Source: WTGA01 sp965214055 (GTDB lineage Bacteria > Pseudomonadota > Gammaproteobacteria > Arenicellales > Poriferihabitantaceae). Taken from it: DNA of 64,000 nucleotides. Positions within the stretch are counted from its first letter, which is position 1, and the number at the start of each line of letters is the position of its first letter. Shown in pieces: positions 1 through 7,982 of this stretch. The stretch is from positions 744,001 through 808,000 of the forward strand of contig OZ243931.1 in the NCBI GenBank assembly GCA_965214055.1, in the 5' to 3' direction. The notes below the pieces were generated by a model. The model was not told the DNA's origin. It was given only the letters and a program-made list of their open reading frames with translations, and did no database searches. The position numbers were made by a program, and so were the translations under genes.

Positions 1-1
1 G

Positions 2-127
2 GGGGTGGACACCGCTGTGCAGATCGAATCCATCGAAACGTCCCTTCGTCGGGAATTCAACCGGATCCACCGGGCCGAGGGCCTGAAAGCCGCCCTGAAG
101 TGGCGGGAAGACCGACTGACGAAATAA
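2..127 (+). CDS. Enoyl-CoA hydratase/isomerase-like protein, C-terminal fragment
   Basis: The frame is open from the left edge of the window and stops with TAA at 125-127, so only about 41 C-terminal residues are visible. The tail reads as an amphipathic helix with a run of charged residues ending in KWREDRLTK, which resembles the C-terminal helix of crotonase-fold enoyl-CoA hydratases (typically ending in a KAFLEKR-like motif). The catalytic region lies outside the window. It sits 16 nt upstream of an ADP-forming acyl-CoA synthetase on the same strand, which fits an acyl-CoA degradation operon. The family call rests on the short tail and the neighbour only. Confidence 0.45.
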   Translation, partial: GVDTAVQIESIETSLRREFNRIHRAEGLKAALKWREDRLTK

Positions 128-143
128 ACTTCGAGCAGCCGCC

Positions 144-2252
144 ATGCCAGAACATCCACTCGACCCCCTGTTGAAGCCAGACTCCATTGCCCTGGTGGGG
201 GCCTCCGCCAGGGAAGGAAGCCCGGGTTTTCAATTGGCGAACATGGTGATCCATTCCCGCTATCCGGGAAAAGTGTTTCCGGTGAATCCCGGCTATGCAT
301 CCATCCTGGGAAAACCCTGTTATCCGAACCTCGCATCCCTGCCCCAGGCCGTGGACCATGTGGTCATGGCGGTTTCCAATGCCCGGCTGGAATCGGTGTT
401 GACCGAGGCCATTGAGCAGGGTGCCAAGGCGGGCACCATTTATGAAAACTGCTACCTGGAAAACGACCCCGAGCCGTCCCTCAGCCAAAGACTGGCTTCC
501 CGGGCCCGGGCTGCCCGTTTTGAATTGTGCGGCGGGAACTGCATGGGGTTTTACAATGTCTCCGAGGATTTGTATGTCGGCATTTACCCCTTTGCCGGCG
601 CTGTCCCCCGGGGCAGCATCAGTTTTATTGCACAATCCGGCTCTGCGTTTGCCAGTTTGGCCCACAATGGCTGCCGCCTTCAATTCAACCTGTGCGTTTC
701 GAGTGGAAACGAAATGGTGACCACCATTGCCGATTACATGTCATGGTCCCTGGAACAGGAAAGCACCCGGGTGATCGGGCTGTTCCTGGAAACGGTCCGC
801 GACCCGGAAGGATTTACTGCGGCGCTGCGGACCGCCGCCCAAAAAAGAATTCCGGTGGTGGTTCTCAAGGTGGGCAAATCGCCCCTGGGGGAAGCCCTGG
901 CCAACACGCACACCGGGGCCATCGTCGGCAATCACGCCGCCTACCAGGCACTTTTCCGGAAATACGGTGTCATTGAAGTCAATGACCTGAATGAACTGGC
1001 GGCGACACTGATGCTGTTCCAGACCCCCCGCCGGGCCGGCCCCGGAAAACTGGCCAGCATCCAGGAATCCGGAGGCTTTCGTGAACTCGTTGCCGATGGG
1101 GCCCATGAGCTGGGCATTGGGTTTGCCCCCATCAGCCCCCGGACCCGGGAAACCATCCAGGCACAACTGGAGCCCGGGCTGGTGGCGGAAAATCCCCTGG
1201 ATGCCTGGGGAACCAACCAGAATTTCGAAGAACGTTTTTGTGCCTGTCTGTCGGCGCTGATGAAAGATGAGAAGGTCTCCGTCGGCATGTTTTTCACCAA
1301 TTTCAAGGATGATTACTACCTGACGGAAGCGTTTTACCGGAATATCGAACGGGTTAGCCGGGAAACCACCAAACCCCTTGCCATGGTGAACTGTTATTCG
1401 GACCTGGCGAACACCAGCCTGTGCCAGCGCAGCAGCGCGCTGGGCATTCCGCTGATCGACGGTTCCAGGGAGGCCCTGCTTGGAGTCAGGCACCTGTTCC
1501 ATTTTCGTGATTTTATCCTCGAGGATGAATCCACGGCACCCGTCGGGACGGCGGATGAAAAAACGGTGGCCAGATGGAAAACACGCCTGGGTTCCAGGCC
1601 GGGAGAAACCCTGGATGAGGCGGAATCCATGGCCCTGTTGCAGGATTTCTCCATCCCGGTGCCGGATCATGCCCGGGCAGACAATCTGGATGACCTGCTA
1701 ACAGCAGTAGGTGAAATCGGATATCCCGTTGCCCTGAAAACCGCTGCAATGGCCATCCACCACAAATCCGACCACCATGGGGTGGCCCTGGACATTGCCA
1801 GTGAAACCGACCTGGTTTTGCGCTACGGGGAAATGGCCAGCCGGCTTGGCCCCCGGGTGCTGGTATCCCGGATGGCGGACCGGGGAACCGAGGTAGGCCT
1901 GGGAGTGCTCAACGACGAGAAGTTCGGCCCGTTCATGATGGTCTCCGCCGGTGGAATATTCATCGAATTGCTGGCAGACCATGCGGTAGCCCTGGCCCCG
2001 GTAACCCATCGGGAGGCCGACAAAATGCTCGCATCCCTGCCCCTGGATGCGTTGATCCAGGGCACCCGCGGCCAGCGGCCTGGAGATCGAACCGGGCTTG
2101 TCCACACCATCGTCGCTCTTTCCAACCTGGCATACTGCCTCAAAGACCACATCCGGGAAATGGATGTCAACCCGGTCATTGTGACCCACCACGGCGTGGT
2201 CGCGGTGGATGCATTGGTGGTGACCGGTCACTCCGCCGGCACGGGGGCCTGA
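144..2252 (+). CDS. Acyl-CoA synthetase, NDP-forming (acetate--CoA ligase type)
   Basis: A 702-residue protein with the three-part layout of NDP-forming acyl-CoA synthetases fused in one chain. It has an N-terminal CoA-binding Rossmann domain (LVGASAREGSPG near residue 20), a central succinyl-CoA-ligase-like region with the phosphohistidine motif HTGA (His256), and a C-terminal ATP-grasp domain from about residue 480. Such enzymes interconvert acyl-CoA plus ADP and phosphate with free acid plus ATP in the cytoplasm. The length is normal for the fused form. ATG at 144 is the first start and lies 16 nt after the preceding hydratase fragment, suggesting one operon. The actual acid substrate cannot be read from sequence; close homologues are often annotated as acetate, pimeloyl or feruloyl-CoA synthetases. 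Confidence 0.9.
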   Translation: MPEHPLDPLLKPDSIALVGASAREGSPGFQLANMVIHSRYPGKVFPVNPGYASILGKPCYPNLASLPQAVDHVVMAVSNARLESVLTEAIEQGAKAGTIYENCYLENDPEPSLSQRLASRARAARFELCGGNCMGFYNVSEDLYVGIYPFAGAVPRGSISFIAQSGSAFASLAHNGCRLQFNLCVSSGNEMVTTIADYMSWSLEQESTRVIGLFLETVRDPEGFTAALRTAAQKRIPVVVLKVGKSPLGEALANTHTGAIVGNHAAYQALFRKYGVIEVNDLNELAATLMLFQTPRRAGPGKLASIQESGGFRELVADGAHELGIGFAPISPRTRETIQAQLEPGLVAENPLDAWGTNQNFEERFCACLSALMKDEKVSVGMFFTNFKDDYYLTEAFYRNIERVSRETTKPLAMVNCYSDLANTSLCQRSSALGIPLIDGSREALLGVRHLFHFRDFILEDESTAPVGTADEKTVARWKTRLGSRPGETLDEAESMALLQDFSIPVPDHARADNLDDLLTAVGEIGYPVALKTAAMAIHHKSDHHGVALDIASETDLVLRYGEMASRLGPRVLVSRMADRGTEVGLGVLNDEKFGPFMMVSAGGIFIELLADHAVALAPVTHREADKMLASLPLDALIQGTRGQRPGDRTGLVHTIVALSNLAYCLKDHIREMDVNPVIVTHHGVVAVDALVVTGHSAGTGA

Positions 2253-2457
2253 ATCGAATCCCTGAACGCATTCCCGTCCGGCGCAAGAGGAACTGCCGGA
2301 CTTCATTGACCCGTATGGAGCATATAAAGAAAAGGGAATGATCCGGGACCCGTCTTCCCTCCCGCCCTTCCTCCTGTAAAGAGGGCCGTGATTCCCCCAT
2401 AACCCGGCATTCATCCCCCGGGCGTCCCCCGGTGGCGGGACCGGCAATGCCCCGTTT

Positions 2458-3987
2458 TCAAGCGGACGGGTTCCCTGACTTTCCGATATGGGGGAGGTCA
2501 GCCTGTTCGATTTTATGCGCCAGCGCCTCGATCTCTTCCCCCATGGGCCGGTCATTGTCCAGCCTGGGAACCACTTCTCTCACCGCCGTGTACAATTCGA
2601 GGATCGCCGCAGAGGACCGGTCCAGCTGTCCGCTCAATTCAAGGGCCTGGGCTGAAAACATCATTTCCATGGCACTCAGGTGCCGGCACAGTGCCAGGGC
2701 TTTTCCAAGTGACTGGGCCGCCAGTGGCGAGTTGGGCTGTATATCCTCCATGCCGTCTGCGTTGACGCCGGGCCAGTGGTCCACCGGGGCAGTGAGCATC
2801 TTGATTTCCCCGAGTATGGATTCAGCCAGCTTCATCACCGGTGCAAAACCATTTGAATTCCCCCCGGGAGAGGCCAGAAACCGGGGCAGGCCGCTGAACC
2901 GGTGACTCAGCAGTTTCTCCATCCTGGCCAGCTGGGCCACGGCAAGCTGCAATACCGACCGACTCACCGTTTCCACCGCGACGGTGAGATGGGCCGTATA
3001 AAAGCCGCCGCTGGATACGATGCGCTGCTTTTTCACCTCCACCACCGGACTGTCTGAAGACGCATTCAACTCGGCATTCACGATGCTCCGTGCAAATTTC
3101 AATGCCGACAGCGCGGCACCATGCACCTGGGCGGCATTTCGGATGGACAGCGGGTCCTGGATACCCCGGGCCCGGTCACTGCCGGCGGGTTCGACACCCC
3201 GCAATTGTCTCAGCATACCCGCCGCTTCCACCACCCCGGGGTGTCCGCTCAGGCCCGCAACAAACGGATCCAGGGGAGAAGGGTTGGCACGGAAGGCCTG
3301 CATGGTCATCGCGGTGGCCGCCTGGACCGCATCCATGAGCACGGAAGCCTCATGTACGGAAAAGGCGGACAGGGTGGCCGAGAAACTCGAATGGTTCGCA
3401 AGCACCAGGCCATCCTTGGGCCCAAGGTCCAGGGGCCGTAACCCGGCACTTTGCAGGGCATCCCGGGCCGGCACAATTCGATGCCGGGCATCATACATCC
3501 GGCCTTCCCCCACAAACGCCAGCCCCATGGTTGCGCCCCAGCACAAGTCGCCGGCGCCGATGGACCCCCTGCATCCAACCACCGGCGTCAGATGACGGTC
3601 CAGGCACTGCCGGATAAACCCCTCGAGGTGTGGCGACGCCCCGGAGACACCACGGGCCAGGGTATTCAATCTTGTGATCATGGCCCCCCGAACGACCTCC
3701 ACCGGCATGGGCTCCCCCACCGAATGCCCCCGTCCACGCAACGTCTGGTAAGAAAAGGCCCGTTGCTCCTCATCACTCAGCCGGTGGGTCACCTTTGCTC
3801 CCAGCCCGGTGGTCAGTCCGTATACGGGGTCCCCGACTGCCAGTGCTTTTTCAACCACCTGCCTGGCCGCCGCGATTCCTGCTTTCGATTCCTCCGAAAG
3901 ATCGAATCGGAATTTCCTGCTCCGGGAATAGCGGACGAGCCGGTATATCCCGAGATTGGTGCCGTTCAGGACAATGTGCACACTCAT
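2458..3987 (-). CDS. Histidine/aromatic amino acid ammonia-lyase family protein without the canonical MIO triad
   Basis: A 509-residue homologue of the HutH/PAL family. The N-terminal catalytic tyrosine region is preserved (YGLTTGLG, Tyr56), and so is the SQD/NS-rich central fold (NHSSFSATLSAF). Canonical members build the MIO electrophile from Ala-Ser-Gly in GSVGASGDLAP. Here the aligned segment reads GSIGAGDLCWG, with Gly144-Ala145-Gly146-Asp147, so the serine is simply absent. The DNA around 3547-3561 is clean with no frame disturbance. The protein should therefore be either a MIO-independent enzyme or a non-lyase paralogue. It is 21 nt downstream of a desaturase gene on the same strand, so the two are probably co-transcribed. 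Calling it histidine ammonia-lyase outright would be wrong; the family is certain, the reaction unknown. Confidence 0.85.
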   Translation of the reverse strand: MSVHIVLNGTNLGIYRLVRYSRSRKFRFDLSEESKAGIAAARQVVEKALAVGDPVYGLTTGLGAKVTHRLSDEEQRAFSYQTLRGRGHSVGEPMPVEVVRGAMITRLNTLARGVSGASPHLEGFIRQCLDRHLTPVVGCRGSIGAGDLCWGATMGLAFVGEGRMYDARHRIVPARDALQSAGLRPLDLGPKDGLVLANHSSFSATLSAFSVHEASVLMDAVQAATAMTMQAFRANPSPLDPFVAGLSGHPGVVEAAGMLRQLRGVEPAGSDRARGIQDPLSIRNAAQVHGAALSALKFARSIVNAELNASSDSPVVEVKKQRIVSSGGFYTAHLTVAVETVSRSVLQLAVAQLARMEKLLSHRFSGLPRFLASPGGNSNGFAPVMKLAESILGEIKMLTAPVDHWPGVNADGMEDIQPNSPLAAQSLGKALALCRHLSAMEMMFSAQALELSGQLDRSSAAILELYTAVREVVPRLDNDRPMGEEIEALAHKIEQADLPHIGKSGNPSA

Positions 3988-4008
3988 GCCGGAGACTGGC
4001 CCAATGGT

Positions 4009-4911
4009 CTACTCGCGGCCAATGGCGTGCAGAATCTGGCGGTTGACAGCAAAATAACCGGTGGCCAGGAAGCGGATGTGGGGCCCGGCAAGGCAATGGG
4101 CGCGTTCCAGTTGATGAAAAGGAATCGACGGCCAGACATGGTGCTCCACGTGATAGCACATGTTCCAGCACAGGAACCGTACCAGGGGATTCGTGACGGT
4201 GGTCCGGGTATTCTCAAGCATATTGGGCCCGGTGGGGCAAAGCGTATGCTCCGCAAGCAAAAACAATCGCAGGAATGGCTGCCCGACCAGAACCGGAATG
4301 ACCCAATACACCAGGATTTCCGTAAGACCGAAGAGAATTCCCCCGGCGAATACCGCCGCGTACCCCAGCAGGAACCCCCTGGCCTCCCGGACCACGGCAG
4401 ATCGTTTGGCCCGATGGATATAATGGATGTCCGCATTGCCCCATGCGAGCCGGCACAACGTCCGGACCTGCCCGAACCAATAGGGCAGACCCGAAATATG
4501 CCACAGGTATCGGGACCTCGTTTCCGGCTTGCCGATATCCAGTTCCGGGTCTTTGCCCTCCACTTGTGTAAACCGGTGATGGGCCATGTGAAAAGCCTGG
4601 AAATACCGGGGTGGCAGCAGGATGATGAAACCGCAGATCCAGCTCACGGCGGCATTCAGGCGCTGGGTTTTGAATGCGGTTTTATGGATCGACTCATGCA
4701 GTGGTGCAAAAACGAATACCAGCCCGATGCCAAGGAGTAGGGTCATCAGACACTGCACCGTCCAGTGGGTGGCGGTCCCCACCCCCCACCCGGCCAATCC
4801 GATCAGCCCGGCGTGTACTGAAAACTGGACCAGCCCCCTGGTATCGTTTTTTCGCGCCAGAGGTTCCAGCTCCGCCGGGTCGACCAGCAGATTGGATTCA
4901 TGGGTTTTCAT
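4009..4911 (-). CDS. Membrane fatty acid desaturase family protein
   Basis: A 300-residue integral membrane di-iron protein. Three histidine boxes are in the right order and spacing: HESIH (72-76), HMAHH (108-112) and HVEHH (254-258). Hydrophobic segments lie at about residues 35-70, 88-102 and 190-215. This arrangement is typical of acyl-lipid desaturases and carotenoid or sphingolipid hydroxylases, which insert a double bond or hydroxyl using O2 and an external electron donor at the inner membrane. It is the first gene of a leftward pair with the aromatic-lyase-like gene. It is divergently arranged from a GTP cyclohydrolase II paralogue across a 79-nt AT-rich gap. The lipid substrate is not evident. 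Confidence 0.85.
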   Translation of the reverse strand: MKTHESNLLVDPAELEPLARKNDTRGLVQFSVHAGLIGLAGWGVGTATHWTVQCLMTLLLGIGLVFVFAPLHESIHKTAFKTQRLNAAVSWICGFIILLPPRYFQAFHMAHHRFTQVEGKDPELDIGKPETRSRYLWHISGLPYWFGQVRTLCRLAWGNADIHYIHRAKRSAVVREARGFLLGYAAVFAGGILFGLTEILVYWVIPVLVGQPFLRLFLLAEHTLCPTGPNMLENTRTTVTNPLVRFLCWNMCYHVEHHVWPSIPFHQLERAHCLAGPHIRFLATGYFAVNRQILHAIGRE

Positions 4912-4990
4912 GCAAAAAAATCGCGGGTTTGAATATCGTTTTTCATCCTCCTGGAGTACGCTTACCCTATCATAAAAATGTCAATATACC

Positions 4991-5827
4991 ATGTTTACCT
5001 ATTTGAACCCGAACGTCCGGAAACGGCTGTCCGCATCCGGAACACTTTTCCGTATCGACCGCCAGGGCAAGACCCTCTCCATGGATGAGTCCCTGCCCAG
5101 GGACGAATTGGTGATCAATCTTCTGGGGCCGATTCCCCTGCCGCTGAAACTGCACAACCAGTCTTATGAGGCCCGGTGGTATGCCGCCGTAAGGAGTACG
5201 GAGCTGGACAAGGTGGAATCGCTGGCCCGTGAACTGAGAAAAGCCGGGGGGGAAAACCTGTTTTCCAAACTTGCATCCTTCATGGCGGTGAACAGCGTAC
5301 TGCTGATCAAGGACCCGGCCCGATCACAGAACCCTCTGGTCCGGGTGCATTCAAACTGCCTGACCGGAGATGTGTTTGGTTCCGAGCGCTGTGAATGCGG
5401 CCCCCAGCTTGCATTGGCCGTGGAGCGCATTTCCGCCAATCCCGGGGGAGGGATGATTGTCTATATGGCGGGGCACGAAGGCCGAGGGATCGGATTGTGG
5501 GCAAAAGCCGCCACCTATCTCCTGCAGGATGCCGGTGAAAATACCTACCAGGCCAATGAATCTCTCGGCCTGCCCACGGATTGCAGGGATTTTTCAGATG
5601 CCGCCTCCCTCCTCCTGCATTTTCTCGGCAACCGGCCTTTTCGCCTGCTCACCAACAATCCCATCAAGGTCCGGGACCTGGAAGCTGCCGGTTTGACAAA
5701 AATCTCCGTTGAACAGCATATTGCCGGTGTGTCGAAATGGAACCGGCAATATCTCCATGCCAAACAAAGCTGGGGTCATACCATTGGAGAGAGCGGGGCA
5801 CCGGATTCCGAAATCAGTTCAAACTGA
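4991..5827 (+). CDS. ribA: GTP cyclohydrolase II family protein (RibA paralogue)
   Basis: A 278-residue protein with a GTP cyclohydrolase II core in its C-terminal 160 residues. The zinc ligands are present in CLTGDVFGSERCECG (Cys123, Cys134, Cys136). The EGRGIGL loop is at 164-170, and Asp197-x-Arg199 matches the catalytic DxR pair. The family opens GTP to give the first riboflavin intermediate, releasing formate and pyrophosphate. Two features are unusual. There is a 115-residue N-terminal extension not shared with E. coli RibA. The usual YLRGHEGRG reads YMAGHEGRG, replacing a conserved Arg with Ala. No other riboflavin genes are nearby. It may be a second, specialised copy rather than the housekeeping enzyme. 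ATG at 4991 is chosen because it is the first start after the divergent promoter gap. Confidence 0.82.
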   Translation: MFTYLNPNVRKRLSASGTLFRIDRQGKTLSMDESLPRDELVINLLGPIPLPLKLHNQSYEARWYAAVRSTELDKVESLARELRKAGGENLFSKLASFMAVNSVLLIKDPARSQNPLVRVHSNCLTGDVFGSERCECGPQLALAVERISANPGGGMIVYMAGHEGRGIGLWAKAATYLLQDAGENTYQANESLGLPTDCRDFSDAASLLLHFLGNRPFRLLTNNPIKVRDLEAAGLTKISVEQHIAGVSKWNRQYLHAKQSWGHTIGESGAPDSEISSN

Positions 5828-5854
5828 GAAAAGCACCTGGCGTACCGGGATTGA

Positions 5855-6745
5855 TCAGGGTCCCTTTCCCGGAAATACCGGCGCTTTTTTCATGGCAAGT
5901 ATGGAATGAATGGCCAGGGTGGCGATGACAATCCCGCCCCCCAACAGGGTCAGGTTTCCGGGGTGTTCCTTCAGCATCAGCCAGACCCACAGGGGGCCAA
6001 ACACGGATTCGAGCAGCATCAGCAGTCCAACCTCAGGCGCGGAAATGTATTTGGGCCCGAGAAACATCATGGTCGCCGCGATGGGGAGCATGACAAATCC
6101 CATCAGAAACAAGTACAACAGGTCCCGGTCCGTGGTCTGGGCAGGCAGGACAAACGGCTCCAGGACCAGTGCCATCAAAAACCCCCCCAGGACAAATGAA
6201 GGCAACAGATCCCGGTCCCGGTAGTTCGCCACCAGGGTGAAACTCACCGCCAGGGTAAACGCAGCCACCAGTCCCGCCAGATTTCCCAGATACGCATCCG
6301 GCATCGCATTTTTCCCGGAACAGATAATGAGGATGCCCACGGAAGCGGTACTGATTGCTATCCAGGTCCGCCGATCCACCTTCTGCCTGAGAAACAGCCA
6401 GGCGATCAACGCCGCAAAAAAAGGGGTCGTACTGATGATAAACAACGTATTCGCCACCGCGGTATGGGTGAGGGAATAAATAAAGCTCAGGTTCCCCAGA
6501 AAATACAGGGCCGCCATCCACAATCCCGGGATGCCGATACTGAAAAAAGCCTCGACAATCCCCTTTCGATAATACAGCACCAGCAGCACAAGCATGCCAA
6601 TGCTGTAGAACAATCCCCGCCAGAATGTAATGGTCAACACGTCCGTGGAGATCAAGCGGACCAACAGTCCATCCGGACTGATCACCAGCACACCCAGCCC
6701 GGTAATCAGCAATCCCTTGGCCTGATTGGAAAACGAGGAGAACAT
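5855..6745 (-). CDS. EamA/DMT-superfamily permease
   Basis: A 296-residue, very hydrophobic protein with about ten predicted membrane segments in two repeated halves, the layout of the EamA (drug/metabolite transporter) family. The first half contains VLVISPDGLLVRLIS and the second half contains SAPEVGLLMLLESVFGPLWVW, resembling the conserved helix of each EamA repeat. Members export amino acids or other small metabolites through the inner membrane; the substrate here is unknown. It is convergent with the GTP cyclohydrolase II paralogue (27 nt between stops) and lies just downstream of the YcaQ-type gene on the same strand. Confidence 0.85.
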   Translation of the reverse strand: MFSSFSNQAKGLLITGLGVLVISPDGLLVRLISTDVLTITFWRGLFYSIGMLVLLVLYYRKGIVEAFFSIGIPGLWMAALYFLGNLSFIYSLTHTAVANTLFIISTTPFFAALIAWLFLRQKVDRRTWIAISTASVGILIICSGKNAMPDAYLGNLAGLVAAFTLAVSFTLVANYRDRDLLPSFVLGGFLMALVLEPFVLPAQTTDRDLLYLFLMGFVMLPIAATMMFLGPKYISAPEVGLLMLLESVFGPLWVWLMLKEHPGNLTLLGGGIVIATLAIHSILAMKKAPVFPGKGP

Positions 6746-6763
6746 GAAATGCGGCGGTGTCTG

Positions 6764-7954
6764 TCAGGAAAATTCCGATACCAGGAACTTTTTCAGGGAT
6801 GAATCCGAAACCCGTTCAACCCCCAGGGCGGAACATCCGTTGAAGCCCATGAAGTTTTCCAGTTCCCGGGCCAGGGCCTGGGAAAAGGCTTCCTTCCGCC
6901 GCAATCCGGGTTCCAGCACCAGGTTCCGTATTCTCAACGTCCCGGTCTTCCGGTCCGCCTTGCAGTCCAGCCGGGCAGCGAATTTTGCATTCCACAGAAC
7001 AGGGAGACAGAAATAGCCATACTTCCTCTTGTGTGCCGGCACGTAGCATTCCACCTGGTAATCAAAACCAAACAGGCGCTTTATTCGCTTTCTCTGGATC
7101 ACCAGGTTGTCAAACGGCGACAGGATTCTGAGCCGGGAAAGCGGGAGCCGCCGGGACAACAGGTCCAGGCTGGAGGCCGTGGTGAAACCGGGGTGGCCCT
7201 GAATGGAGACCCGGACCAGCTCGTTGTCTTCCGCCATGCTGTCCAGACAGTGCTGGATGGTTTTCTTTGCTCCCTTTTTCAGGTATGCGATTTCAGCGGC
7301 ATCCCCGAAACCATGGGCATCCAGGTATCGAAGGACCCGTTTCCGGCAGAACTCCTCCTGCGTGGGCATGGAGACATCCAGACCATCGGGGAGTACCCGT
7401 TCGGTCAGGTCATACACCTTCTGGAAATTCTCCCGCCTGGCCACCATCAGCCGACCTTCCATGAACAGCTGTTCCAGGGCATATTTGGCCGGCTTCCATT
7501 CCCACATGGGCAATTTTGCTTTTCCGTGGTTTTCAAAATCCCTGGATTGCAGCGGTCCTTCCGTGCGAATTCGCTGCAATACTCCCTGTTTCACGGTGGG
7601 GTCACAGTCAAACCAGAGGGTTCTTCCCCGGGCAATGGATTCCTTGTCCGGCAGGGAGAAGCGGTACTCCTCCATGGGCAGATAAGCCGCGGCATGGGAC
7701 CAGTATTCAAACACCTTTTTCTGTTCCAGGAGCTTGTCCAGGTGATCCGTCCCGTAGCGGGGATTGCGATTCCAGAGGGTATGATGATGGGCACGCTGAA
7801 TGACCGATATGGTGTCAATCTGGATATAACCCAGATGGGAAATGGCGTTGAAAGTACTGTCCAGCGCCTTGCCGGTCTTTGGCTGCCGCAACACCTGCTG
7901 GCTTAACAGTGCCAGCTTCCGGGCCTGTTCCGGGGACAATGAGATGGTTTCCAT
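6764..7954 (-). CDS. YcaQ-type winged-helix DNA glycosylase (interstrand crosslink repair)
   Basis: A 396-residue member of the HTH_42/YcaQ family. These proteins unhook DNA interstrand crosslinks by glycosylase chemistry through three tandem winged helices. The catalytic Gln-x-Asp motif is visible as QID (Gln45-Asp47) in the segment LGYIQIDTISV, and the downstream HHHTLWNR and EYWSHAAAYLP segments match the family. Length is as expected. It is followed 18 nt later by the EamA permease on the same strand, so the two may be co-transcribed. The role in crosslink repair is taken from the characterised E. coli homologue; nothing here suggests a different job. Confidence 0.85.
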   Translation of the reverse strand: METISLSPEQARKLALLSQQVLRQPKTGKALDSTFNAISHLGYIQIDTISVIQRAHHHTLWNRNPRYGTDHLDKLLEQKKVFEYWSHAAAYLPMEEYRFSLPDKESIARGRTLWFDCDPTVKQGVLQRIRTEGPLQSRDFENHGKAKLPMWEWKPAKYALEQLFMEGRLMVARRENFQKVYDLTERVLPDGLDVSMPTQEEFCRKRVLRYLDAHGFGDAAEIAYLKKGAKKTIQHCLDSMAEDNELVRVSIQGHPGFTTASSLDLLSRRLPLSRLRILSPFDNLVIQRKRIKRLFGFDYQVECYVPAHKRKYGYFCLPVLWNAKFAARLDCKADRKTGTLRIRNLVLEPGLRRKEAFSQALARELENFMGFNGCSALGVERVSDSSLKKFLVSEFS

Positions 7955-7982
7955 GGTTTCGAGTGAAAAAGCCGCCCGGGAA

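Noticed and set aside
741..1670. 309-residue open frame opposite the acyl-CoA synthetase
   Set aside because: Antisense shadow of a well-supported gene; no domain, and GC-rich codon use makes long antisense frames common here.
2276..2301. GTCCGGC-N12-GCCGGAC hairpin after the acyl-CoA synthetase gene
   Set aside because: Seven-base stem with a large loop and no T-run; too weak to call a terminator.
3451..4740. 429-residue plus-strand frame across the lyase and desaturase genes
   Set aside because: Spans the junction of two real minus-strand genes with no recognisable motif; antisense shadow.
5885..5891. T-run after the RibA-like gene
   Set aside because: It lies inside the convergent permease gene and the preceding stem is imperfect, so an intrinsic terminator is not supported.
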